Source of the DNA: Agrococcus jejuensis
GTDB taxonomy: Bacteria; Actinomycetota; Actinomycetes; Actinomycetales; Microbacteriaceae
Direction of reading: 5' to 3'
NCBI RefSeq assembly: GCF_900099705.1
Contig: NZ_LT629695.1
Location: forward strand, 3,038,001 to 3,102,000
DNA length: 64,000 nt
Position 1 is the stretch's first letter; every line of letters begins with the position of its first letter. The position numbers were made by a program, and so were the translations under genes. Below, in pieces: positions 9,372 through 16,816 of the stretch. Under the pieces are notes generated by a model. It saw only the letters and a list, made by a program, of their open reading frames with translations, searched no databases and was not told the origin of the DNA.

Positions 9372-10269
9372 CCGGGCACCGCGCGGCGACGCTCGCGAGT
9401 TCACCGCCGTCGAGCGGTGGATCGACGACCGAGCCAACGCGGTGCTCGCGCGCGGCTCGGGCCGCTGGCGCCCGTGGGTCGTCGACGCCGTCGTCTTCCT
9501 GCTCAAGCAGGCGTGGGCGTGCGTCTTCGGGTTCCTCATCCTCGTCGCGATCGTCGCCGTGCGCCTGTGGTGGCCCGCCGACGCGGCCGTCGCGCCGAAC
9601 GACGCGCTCGTGCTCATCGCCGTCGGCATCCAGGTGGGGATGCTCGTCGCGAGGCTCGAGACGGTGCGCGAGCTCTGGGTCGTCGTGCTCTTCCACGTCG
9701 TCGGCACGATCATGGAGCTCTTCAAGACCGACGTGGGCTCGTGGACGTACGCGGCCGACGGCATCCTGCGCATCGGCGGCGTGCCGCTGTTCTCGGGCTT
9801 CATGTACGCGGCGGTCGGCTCGTACATGGTGCGGTCGATGCGCATGTTCGACCTGCGCTTCACCCGCTACCCGCCGCTGTGGGCGACGGTCGTGCTCGGC
9901 GCCGCGATCTACGCGAACTTCTACACGCACCACTTCGTGTGGGATGCGCGCTGGGTGCTCGTCGTGGCGGTGCTCGTGCTGTGGGCGCGCACGGTCATGC
10001 ACTTCCGCGTGCACGTGCGCGTGTGGCGCTGGCCGCTGCTCGTGCCCTTCGTGGGCGTCGCGGCGTTCATCTGGATCGCCGAGAACGTCGGCACCGCCGT
10101 GGGCGCCTGGACGTATCCGAACCAGGCCGACGGCTGGGAGCCGGTCTCGCCGCAGAAGGTCGTGTCGTGGTTCCTGCTCATGATCATCTCGGTCGTGCTC
10201 GTGACGCTCGTGCACCGTCCGCGCACGCCGGATGCGGTGGCTGCGCCGGGCGACGCTCGCGCCCGCTGA
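9364..10269 (+). CDS. DUF817 family integral membrane protein
   Basis: A 301-residue polytopic membrane protein with about eight hydrophobic segments starting near residue 35. The conserved DUF817 texts are visible: ELFKTDVGSWTY, MYAAVGSYMVR, YANFYTHHF, IAENVGTAVGAWTYPNQ and a final SWFLLMIISVVLVTLVH helix. The biochemical role of DUF817 is not known. The GTG start lies inside the end of the methyltransferase gene (8-bp overlap), so the two are translationally coupled. A hairpin terminator follows the stop. Confidence 0.85.
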   Translation: MPDRAPRGDAREFTAVERWIDDRANAVLARGSGRWRPWVVDAVVFLLKQAWACVFGFLILVAIVAVRLWWPADAAVAPNDALVLIAVGIQVGMLVARLETVRELWVVVLFHVVGTIMELFKTDVGSWTYAADGILRIGGVPLFSGFMYAAVGSYMVRSMRMFDLRFTRYPPLWATVVLGAAIYANFYTHHFVWDARWVLVVAVLVLWARTVMHFRVHVRVWRWPLLVPFVGVAAFIWIAENVGTAVGAWTYPNQADGWEPVSPQKVVSWFLLMIISVVLVTLVHRPRTPDAVAAPGDARAR

Positions 10270-10338
10270 CGCGCGTTCGCCGACACGCCGCCGACCGTCC
10301 ACGCCCGCGTCATGCGGGCACGGCACGCTGGCAGCAGT

Positions 10339-10364
10339 CCCGGCCGGGACATGAGCCGGCCGGG
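10339..10364. terminator. Hairpin terminator between convergent genes
   Basis: The arms CCCGGCCGG (10339-10347) and CCGGCCGGG (10356-10364) form a perfect 9-bp stem with an 8-nt loop. It lies between the 3' ends of the DUF817 gene and the convergent arr gene, so it can serve both directions. On the + strand it is followed by GCTTTC rather than a long U tract, as is common in high-GC actinobacteria. Confidence 0.65.
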
Positions 10365-10395
10365 GCTTTCGCATGTCCGGCCGGCGCCGGCCGCG

Positions 10396-10818
10396 TCAGT
10401 TCAGGATCTCGCCGCGATCCTCGGGCGCCTTCGCCACGATGCGCTCGCGCCAGGCGTGCAGCGCCTCGGGGCTCAGCCGCGTCCAGTCATCGACCTCGCG
10501 CACGATGCGCACGGGCTCGGTCGTGCGGAACGACCGCGTCGGGTTGCCCGGGAACCTCGTGTCGGTGACGTTCGGGTCGTCCTCGAGCGCGCCCGTGGGC
10601 TCGACCTCGTACACGTGCGGCGTCGCGCCGCGACCCACGAGCTCGGCCGCGAGCTCGGCGGCGAGGCCCGCCCCGTCCCGCTGCGCCGTCACGTAGACGT
10701 GGCGCATGACGACGTCGGGTCGGTAGTTCGAGCGGAACCCGGCCGTGAGCATCGCGCCAGGAGGCAGCTCGGCGGCGGTGCCGTGGAAGAGCGGGCGGTC
10801 GTCGATCGGCGCGGTCAC
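10396..10818 (-). CDS. arr: Rifamycin ADP-ribosyltransferase (Arr family)
   Basis: A 140-residue protein of the Arr family, which inactivates rifamycins by transferring ADP-ribose from NAD+ to a hydroxyl of the drug. Family texts are present in order: LFHGTAAELPPG, GFRSNYRPD, HVYVTAQRD, YEVEPTGALEDDPNVTD, FPGNPTRSFRT and a final DDWTRLSPEALHAWRERI. The length matches standalone Arr enzymes. The GTG start overlaps the stop of the upstream dehydrogenase (GTGA), so it is coupled to that gene. Chromosomal arr genes are common in actinobacteria; resistance itself is inferred, not shown. Confidence 0.9.
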   Translation of the reverse strand: MTAPIDDRPLFHGTAAELPPGAMLTAGFRSNYRPDVVMRHVYVTAQRDGAGLAAELAAELVGRGATPHVYEVEPTGALEDDPNVTDTRFPGNPTRSFRTTEPVRIVREVDDWTRLSPEALHAWRERIVAKAPEDRGEILN

Positions 10819-11645
10819 CCGGACACGGTACTGCCGCGCGCCGCGAGGCGCTCGGCGGCGACGGGCGCGATGCCCGCGAGCGCACCGCCCACGCGCGACC
10901 ACCACGGCGCCACGATGCGCGGCCGGTCGACGATGGCGCCGAGCACGAGGGTCGCGGCCTCCTGCGCGCTCAGCGATGGCATCCGCGAGCCCGCGTACGA
11001 CGACGCCATCGCCGTGCGCACGAGCGGCAGCCGCACGCTCGTCACGGCGACGCCGCGGCCGCGCAGCTCGGGCGCCGCCGACGCGAGCCACGCCTCCATG
11101 CCCGCCTTCGACGCCGCGTACGCCGCCCAGCCGGGCGTCGGCACGACGCTCGACGCCGACCCCACGTGCACGAGATGCCCGCCACCTGTGCGCGCCATGG
11201 CGTCGACGATCGGCAGCGCGAGCGCGACGGGACCGAGCAGGTTGACGCCCGCGAGCCTGCGCAGGTCGTGCGCCCGGTCGACGGAGTCGGCGAGCGAGCG
11301 GCGGATGCTGTGCCCCGCGTTCGAGACGAGCACGGCGGGGGAGCGCGCGGCGAGCGCGTGGGCGGCGGCGTCGGTCGCGTCGGCGTCGCGCAGGTCGAGG
11401 GGCAGCGTCGTCGCCGTGCCGCTGGCAGCGCGCACGGCCTCCGCGGTGCGTTCGAGTCCATCGACGCCGCGTGCCACGAGCACGACGTCGGCGCCCGCGA
11501 GCCCCAGCACCCGGGCGACCTCGGCGCCCACGCCGCGCGACGCGCCCGTCACGACGACGGTGCGCCCGGCGACGCGGGCTCGCAGGCGCGGCAGCGACAC
11601 GGGGCGACCGACGGTGCCGGCGAGGTGGCGCGCGAGCGAGGTCAC
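10815..11645 (-). CDS. Short-chain dehydrogenase/reductase
   Basis: A ~276-residue NAD(P)-dependent oxidoreductase of the SDR family. The Rossmann motif TGASRGVG occurs near residue 36, followed by the NAG motif and the catalytic Ser with YAASKAG (Tyr-x3-Lys). The C-terminal ~60 residues suggest a membrane-associated tail. Two GTG codons are possible (11654 and 11645); I prefer 11645 because TAGGGT then ends 7 nt upstream, as in other genes of this window. Its stop overlaps the arr start, implying a two-gene operon. The substrate is unknown and a link to rifamycin is only positional. Confidence 0.85.
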   Translation of the reverse strand: MTSLARHLAGTVGRPVSLPRLRARVAGRTVVVTGASRGVGAEVARVLGLAGADVVLVARGVDGLERTAEAVRAASGTATTLPLDLRDADATDAAAHALAARSPAVLVSNAGHSIRRSLADSVDRAHDLRRLAGVNLLGPVALALPIVDAMARTGGGHLVHVGSASSVVPTPGWAAYAASKAGMEAWLASAAPELRGRGVAVTSVRLPLVRTAMASSYAGSRMPSLSAQEAATLVLGAIVDRPRIVAPWWSRVGGALAGIAPVAAERLAARGSTVSG

Positions 11646-11705
11646 GAGCGTCACCCTAGGCTGCGCTCCCGAGCGGCGACCGGCTGGCGAGCGACCGCGC
11701 CGGCG

Positions 11706-12530
11706 TCAGGCCGACGCGCGCCAGCAGTGCAGCATGAGCTGCGTGCGCCACGGGGTGACGTCGGCCGCGAGGCCGGGCAGGTCGTCGATGCCGAGTCGTC
11801 GCGCACCCGCGCGCACGGCGGAGTCGCCCAGCAGCAGCACGTCGGGGTCGCCGAGCCGCAGCGACACGTAGCCGGCCGTCCACGGCCCGATGCCCTTGAG
11901 CGCGACGAGCTGCGCGCGCATCCGCTCGAGGTCGACCCCTTGCTCGACCACGACGGTGCCATCGTCGAGCGCCGCCGCGACGCGAGCGACCGCCTCGGAC
12001 TTCGCGACCGGGCCGCGCAGCACGTCGACGGCGCCGGCCGCGACCTGCGCGTCCGTCGGGAACACGCGGTCGAGCCCGTCGACCGGCGAGGGCAGCACGT
12101 CGCCGAGCGTCGCGAGCAGCCGCAGCTGCCCCGTCGCGGCGGCGACGGAGATCTGCTGGCCGACGACGGCGCGGAACACCATCTCGTGCGGGTCGGCGCA
12201 GCCGGGCGCACGCAGCAGGGGAGCGGCGGCGACCGACGCCGCGAGCAGCGGCACGTCGTGCCGTTCCGCGGCCCAGACGAGCCGCGCGTCGGCCTCGGCC
12301 GTGTCGAGGTCGACCGCGAAGACCGCGCGCATCGCCGCCTCGGCATCCGCCCCGCCATCCAGCGAGACGCCGGACGCCGAGCCGGCGTCGACCGCGGCGG
12401 AGGCCACGGCGACGCCGCTCGGCGTCAGCAGGGTGCGTCGGTAGCCCGACGCGTCGACGTGCTCGATCCCGGCGATCGCGCGCGGCGCGAGCCACGCGAG
12501 GATCGGCGCGGGATCGAGCGCCGTCGTCAT
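11706..12530 (-). CDS. alkA: AlkA-type DNA-3-methyladenine glycosylase II
   Basis: A 274-residue base-excision-repair glycosylase that removes alkylated bases from DNA. The helix-hairpin-helix LVALKGIGPWTAGYVSLR is followed by the catalytic-loop aspartate Asp236 in LLLGDSAVR, equivalent to Asp238 of E. coli AlkA. The earlier VFRAVVGQQISVAAATGQL helix is typical of the HhH-GPD fold. The ATG overlaps the terC stop (ATGA), so it is translated downstream of terC and may share its leader control. The family assignment is firm; the exact lesion range is not. Confidence 0.85.
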   Translation of the reverse strand: MTTALDPAPILAWLAPRAIAGIEHVDASGYRRTLLTPSGVAVASAAVDAGSASGVSLDGGADAEAAMRAVFAVDLDTAEADARLVWAAERHDVPLLAASVAAAPLLRAPGCADPHEMVFRAVVGQQISVAAATGQLRLLATLGDVLPSPVDGLDRVFPTDAQVAAGAVDVLRGPVAKSEAVARVAAALDDGTVVVEQGVDLERMRAQLVALKGIGPWTAGYVSLRLGDPDVLLLGDSAVRAGARRLGIDDLPGLAADVTPWRTQLMLHCWRASA

Positions 12531-13837
12531 CGGCGCGAGTCGGACCCGTCGTCGGTCACGGCGTCGGCCGCGGCAGCGCCGTCGGCGCGGTCCTTGGCCT
12601 CGAACTCCGCAGCGGCGTCGTCGCGGATCGCGGCGCGCGCCTCCTCGGGCATGTCCTCGACGGCGGCCTCGCGCAGCACGTCGCGGTCGAAGTCCGTGAT
12701 CGGCGCGTGCTTGCCGTCGGCATCCACGACCATGAGGCCCTGCGTGCGGGGCTCGATCGTGAGCGGACGTGCGAACGACGAGCCGGCGGCGTCGACGATG
12801 TGGAAGTGGCCGTCCTCGCCGAGCTCGGCACCCGAGGGGCCGATGTGCAGCGAGCCGTCGCCGCCCTTGCGAGCATCCATGCGCAGCTTGATGAGCGACG
12901 CGACGACCGAGACGACCATCGACACGAGGATGACGAGCAGCGAGTGCCACGTCTCGATGTGCGGCACCCAGGCGATCGGCTCGCCGCTGTTGATGAACGG
13001 CAGGTCGTTGGCCTCCATGGCGTGGAAGACGAGCTTGACGCCGATGAAGCCGAGGATCGCCGCGATGCCGTAGTGCAGGTACACGAGGCGGTCGAGCAGG
13101 CCGCCGAGCAGGAAGTACAGCTGGCGCAGGCCCATGAGGGCGAAGATGTTGCACGCGAAGACGAGGAACGGGTCGGTCGTCACCGAGAAGATCGCGGGGA
13201 TCGAGTCGATCGCGAAGAGCAGATCGGTCGTGCCGAGCGCGACGATCACGAGCAGGAACGGCGTCACGTACTTCACGCCGTTCTGCGTGATGGTGGCCTT
13301 GCCGCCGTTCCACGTGTCGGTGACGTTGACGCGCCTCTTGAGGAGGCGCGTGACGAGGTTGTCCTTCTCGCCCGCGTCGTCCTCGCCGCCGAACGCCTGC
13401 TTGTACGCGACGTACACGAGGTAGGCGCCGAAGATGTAGAAGACCCACGAGAGCTGCTCGACGAGCTGCACGCCGACGAGGATGAAGATGCCTCGCAGCA
13501 CGATCGCGATGAGGATGCCGATCATGAGCACCCGCTGCTGCATCTCCTTCGGCACCGAGAAGCGCGCCAGGATGATGATGAAGACGAACAGGTTGTCGAT
13601 CGACAGCGAGTACTCGAGCAGCCAGCCCGTCACGAACTCGCCTGCGTGCTGGGCGTCGCCCATGAGCAGCAGCACGCCCGCGAAGACGAGCGCGAGCGAC
13701 ACGTAGAGCACGACCCAGCCGGTCGCCTCCTTCATCGACGGCACGTGCGGGCGCTTGACCACGATGAGGAGGTCGGCGACGAGGATGGCGACGAGGAGCG
13801 TCAGCGAGACGATCTCGAAGATCTGATACGGGGTCAC
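12527..13837 (-). CDS. terC: TerC family membrane protein, probable Mn2+ exporter
   Basis: A 436-residue integral membrane protein of the TerC/Alx family, whose characterised members export manganese; older members are named for tellurium resistance. It has about nine transmembrane helices, with acidic family texts EYSLSIDNLFVFI and LLFAIDSIPAIF that probably form the metal path. About 105 residues after the last helix form a hydrophilic acidic tail that the short family members lack. The GTG start has GAAAGG 6 nt upstream. The ~135-nt leader carries a likely yybP-ykoY riboswitch, which supports Mn2+ as the substrate. Confidence 0.9.
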   Translation of the reverse strand: MTPYQIFEIVSLTLLVAILVADLLIVVKRPHVPSMKEATGWVVLYVSLALVFAGVLLLMGDAQHAGEFVTGWLLEYSLSIDNLFVFIIILARFSVPKEMQQRVLMIGILIAIVLRGIFILVGVQLVEQLSWVFYIFGAYLVYVAYKQAFGGEDDAGEKDNLVTRLLKRRVNVTDTWNGGKATITQNGVKYVTPFLLVIVALGTTDLLFAIDSIPAIFSVTTDPFLVFACNIFALMGLRQLYFLLGGLLDRLVYLHYGIAAILGFIGVKLVFHAMEANDLPFINSGEPIAWVPHIETWHSLLVILVSMVVSVVASLIKLRMDARKGGDGSLHIGPSGAELGEDGHFHIVDAAGSSFARPLTIEPRTQGLMVVDADGKHAPITDFDRDVLREAAVEDMPEEARAAIRDDAAAEFEAKDRADGAAAADAVTDDGSDSRR

Positions 13838-13865
13838 AGAGGGCCTTTCGAGAGGCGTGAGGGTG

Positions 13866-13972
13866 CGTTCGTGTGACGAACGTCTCTCCCACGTGCTGAC
13901 GCACGCCGCCGTGACCGGAGCCCCGGGGCTCGTACTGACGAATCACGGCGAAACCGGGATACTCCCCTTCGC
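13866..13972 (-). promoter_or_regulatory. Putative yybP-ykoY (Mn2+) riboswitch in the terC leader
   Basis: Read leftward, the terC leader contains GAAGGGGAGTATCCCGG, then GTCAGTACG, CCGG...GGCGGC, GTCAGCACG and GAGACG, matching the order of conserved blocks I know from the yybP-ykoY family. A -10 TACGAT (13985-13980, minus) would start the RNA just before the motif. The closing P1 helix can form from CGAA (5') and TTCG (3'). That same TTCG also belongs to a perfect hairpin CGTTCG-TCACA-CGAACG at 13866-13882, so the two are mutually exclusive, as expected of an expression platform. Confidence 0.75.
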
Positions 13973-14045
13973 ATGGACGATCGTACCGCCTCGCGCGGCC
14001 CCTGCGCGCGACCTGTGCACGAATGCGACCGCCTACGATCGAGGC

Positions 14046-14915
14046 ATGGCACAGCGATGGTCGATCTCGAACGCGCTCCGAGGCATGTTCCAGCGCGAGA
14101 CGATCACCGACGAGACGTGGGACGACCTCGAGACGGCGCTCATCACGGCCGACTTCGGGCCCGACATCGCCGAGGAGGTCGTCGAGGCGCTGCGCGCCGA
14201 CGTCGACCGGCTCGTGATCGACGACCCGCGCGAGCTCAAGCGGATGCTGCGCGAGCGGCTCGAGGAGCGCTTCGCCGCCTACGACCCCACGCTCACGCTG
14301 CAGGAGCGCCCCGCGGTCATCCTCGTCGTCGGCGTCAACGGCGTCGGCAAGACGACGACGATCGGCAAGCTCGCGCGTCTCCTCGCGAGCCACGGCCAGT
14401 CGGTCGTGGTCGGCGCTGCCGACACGTTCCGTGCCGCAGCCGTCGAGCAGCTCGCGACGTGGGCGCAGCGCGCCGGCGTCGAGCTCGTGCGGCCCGAGCG
14501 CGAGGGGCAGGATCCCGCATCCGTCGCCTTCCAGACGGTCGAGCGGGCGAAGACGGGCGACATCGCGATGTGCATCGTCGACACCGCCGGCCGCCTGCAG
14601 ACGAAGGGCGGCCTCATGGACGAGCTCGGCAAGATCCGCCGCGTCGTCGAGAAGCAGGCGCCCGTGTCGGAGGTGCTGCTCGTGCTCGACGCGACCACCG
14701 GGCAGAACGGCGTCGCGCAGGCGCAGGCGTTCATCGAGCACGCGGGCGTCACGGGCCTCGTCATCACGAAGCTCGACGGCTCGGCGAAGGGCGGCTTCGT
14801 GCTCGCCGTGCAGGAGCGCACCGGCATCCCCATCAAGCTCATCGGCCAGGGCGAGGGCATCGACGACCTCACGGGCTTCACGCCGCACGTGTTCGTCGAG
14901 CAGCTCGTCGGCTAG
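14046..14915 (+). CDS. ftsY: Signal recognition particle receptor FtsY
   Basis: A 289-residue SRP receptor GTPase that docks ribosome-nascent-chain-SRP complexes at the membrane. The NG domain fills the protein: N domain to residue ~85, G1 GVNGVGKTT at 96-104, G2/insertion-box DTFRAAAVEQL, G3 DTAGRLQ, G4 TKLDGSAKGG and the C-terminal helix GEGIDDLTGFTPHVFVE. The acidic N-terminal A domain of enterobacterial FtsY is absent, as in related actinobacteria. TACGAT (14034-14039) ends 6 nt before the ATG, suggesting a leaderless message; a longer in-frame extension upstream is unlikely. Confidence 0.95.
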   Translation: MAQRWSISNALRGMFQRETITDETWDDLETALITADFGPDIAEEVVEALRADVDRLVIDDPRELKRMLRERLEERFAAYDPTLTLQERPAVILVVGVNGVGKTTTIGKLARLLASHGQSVVVGAADTFRAAAVEQLATWAQRAGVELVRPEREGQDPASVAFQTVERAKTGDIAMCIVDTAGRLQTKGGLMDELGKIRRVVEKQAPVSEVLLVLDATTGQNGVAQAQAFIEHAGVTGLVITKLDGSAKGGFVLAVQERTGIPIKLIGQGEGIDDLTGFTPHVFVEQLVG

Positions 14916-15601
14916 GCGGTGCGCTTCGGCGCCATGGCCGTGACCCGGAAGCACACCACGTCGAGCACGGCGTCGTCGGGCATCCGCGGGTAGTACCGCG
15001 AGCGCAGGAGGTCGACGTACTCGCGCATGTCGGTGCCGTTCGGCGCGTGCACGGCGGCAGGCGTCAGGTCGGCGATCGCGACGCGCGTCACCGACCGCAC
15101 GTGGGCGGCGACCCGCTCGTCGCCGCCGTCGAACGTCAGCGTCGCCGGCCCTGACGCGATGGGCTCGCGCCAGCGCACCGTGACCGCCTTCGACCCGTCG
15201 AGCACCGCGTCGCGATGGCGGGCGGCGAACGCGATCGTCTGCGGTGCGACCGTCGCGAGCAGGTGGGCGACGAGCGCGTCGAGATCGATCGGTGCGCGGA
15301 GTCGGGGATGGTGCGCGGCAGCGAGTCCCGACGCCACGACCTCGAGGCTCGGCGCCGCGACGCCCCGCTCGGCGCACAGCTCGCGCAGCGCCTCCAGGTA
15401 CGGCTCGACGAGCTCGGTCGCCGCAGCGGGCTCGACGGCGAACGCATCCGCGACGAGCATCGCCATCGACGGCCCGGGCCCGCCGTACGCGCCTGTCGCG
15501 ACGATCTCGGTCGCCGACGCCTCCGCGAGGTCCTGCCCGGCGGCCAGCAGCAGCTGGCGGTAGTGGTCGCGGGGGATCGCGACGGCGGCGGGAGCGGGCA
15601 T
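14912..15601 (-). CDS. ASCH-domain-like protein
   Basis: A 229-residue soluble protein. The C-terminal half resembles the ASCH fold (a PUA-like RNA/nucleotide-binding barrel): AFAARHRDAVLDGSKAVTVRW, then a strand-rich stretch and a closing segment YVDLLRSRYYPRM with a final VVCFRVTA strand. The N-terminal ~110 residues are mostly helical and not recognised. The ATG overlaps the stop of the AMP-binding gene (TGATG), so both form one operon. Its 3' end overlaps the convergent ftsY stop by 4 bp. ASCH is the best family guess; no function is claimed. Confidence 0.6.
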   Translation of the reverse strand: MPAPAAVAIPRDHYRQLLLAAGQDLAEASATEIVATGAYGGPGPSMAMLVADAFAVEPAAATELVEPYLEALRELCAERGVAAPSLEVVASGLAAAHHPRLRAPIDLDALVAHLLATVAPQTIAFAARHRDAVLDGSKAVTVRWREPIASGPATLTFDGGDERVAAHVRSVTRVAIADLTPAAVHAPNGTDMREYVDLLRSRYYPRMPDDAVLDVVCFRVTAMAPKRTA

Positions 15602-16764
15602 CAGGTGCCGATCGCCAGATCGTCCTCGGGCGACATCCGCCCGAGCAGCGTGAGTCGACCGTCGTCGATGCGACCGCGGTCGTCGGTGATGACCGTGCGG
15701 CCCGCGCCGCGCAGCCACACGCGACCCTCGGCATCCGACCCCCTCGCGTGCCCGACGATGCCGATCTCGGTGCCGGGCAGCGGTCGACCGACGGATGCGG
15801 GATGCGCTGCGACCTCGTCGGGGCTCGCGACGGCGACGGTGCCGGTCTCGGTCGTGCCGTACGCGTTCATGACGATGGGCCCCCACGCGGCGTGGAGGCG
15901 CACGACGAGCTCGGGCGTCAGCGGCTCGGAGCCCGCGACGATGCGGCGCAGGCTCGGCGCCTCGCCCGACTCCTCGACGTAAGCCACGAGGCGCTCGAGC
16001 TGCGTCGGCACGCCGCTCACCATCGTCGCGCCGCGCTCGCGCATGAGCCGCACCCGCGTCGCCGGGCGCGTGTACGGCGACGACACGAGCGTCGCGCCCG
16101 TCATGAGGGTCGCCGCGAGCAGCTGCAGACCGTGGCCGTGGTGCAGCGGCGAGCAGCCGAGCACGGTGTCGGTCGACGCGATGCCCACCCGGCGGTGCAG
16201 CCCCTCGAGCTGCCGCATGCCGCGCACGCCGAACGGCTTCGTCACGTGGGGCGCCGGCGTGCCGGTCGTGCCCGCCGTCATGAGCACGAGGCGGCCGATG
16301 CGGCGCGTGCCGGCGAGGCGCGGCTGCGGCACCCGCGCCTGCTCGAGCGCATCCTTCGCGGCGACGGTCGGCCCCGCGTGCCACTCGGGCGCGTCGCCCT
16401 GGTGCACGAGCAGCGCGTCGCGCGGGATGACGCGGTCGAGCGCCGTGTCGCGGCGCGGGTTCGCGAGCCACGCGTCGAGCCCCAGGCGACCGGCGGCGAG
16501 CACCGACAGCACGAGCGACGGCCCCTCGCACGCCGCCACGACGGCGCGCGGATGGTCGAGCACCTCGCGATGCCAGTGCGCCGCGAGCCGCTCGGCGTCG
16601 CCCCACAGATCGGCGAACGACCACGCTGCATCGCCCACGACGAGGGCCGTGCGCGACCCGAACCGATGGGCGCCCGCCTCGGTGAGCGCCGCGAGCGTCG
16701 GCCCCCTCCGACGCAGCGCTCGGGCGAGCGCGCGAGCGTCGCGCGGCGACAGGGGGAGGCGCAT
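15601..16764 (-). CDS. AMP-binding (acyl-adenylate-forming) enzyme lacking the C-terminal domain
   Basis: A 387-residue member of the adenylate-forming superfamily, which activates a carboxylate with ATP. Core motifs are present: TAGTTGTPAPHVTKP (A3 phosphate loop), the A5 motif NAYGTTETG, and a terminal LGRMSPEDD equivalent to the A8 hinge. The protein stops there, so the ~100-residue C-terminal lid with the A10 lysine is missing; usual length is 500 or more. The gene has an open start (TACCCT ends 6 nt before the ATG) and is coupled to the ASCH gene. Either it uses a separate lid, catalyses a partial reaction, or is decaying. Confidence 0.8.
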   Translation of the reverse strand: MRLPLSPRDARALARALRRRGPTLAALTEAGAHRFGSRTALVVGDAAWSFADLWGDAERLAAHWHREVLDHPRAVVAACEGPSLVLSVLAAGRLGLDAWLANPRRDTALDRVIPRDALLVHQGDAPEWHAGPTVAAKDALEQARVPQPRLAGTRRIGRLVLMTAGTTGTPAPHVTKPFGVRGMRQLEGLHRRVGIASTDTVLGCSPLHHGHGLQLLAATLMTGATLVSSPYTRPATRVRLMRERGATMVSGVPTQLERLVAYVEESGEAPSLRRIVAGSEPLTPELVVRLHAAWGPIVMNAYGTTETGTVAVASPDEVAAHPASVGRPLPGTEIGIVGHARGSDAEGRVWLRGAGRTVITDDRGRIDDGRLTLLGRMSPEDDLAIGT

Positions 16765-16816
16765 GCGGTCAGGGTAGCGATGGCACATGGGCGACGCCGG
16801 TACCATCGGAGGCACC

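Noticed and set aside
11706..15734. A 1342-codon leftward open frame
   Set aside because: It joins the real alkA frame at its 3' end to antisense sequence of terC and ftsY. Only the last 274 codons match a family; alkA starts at 12530.
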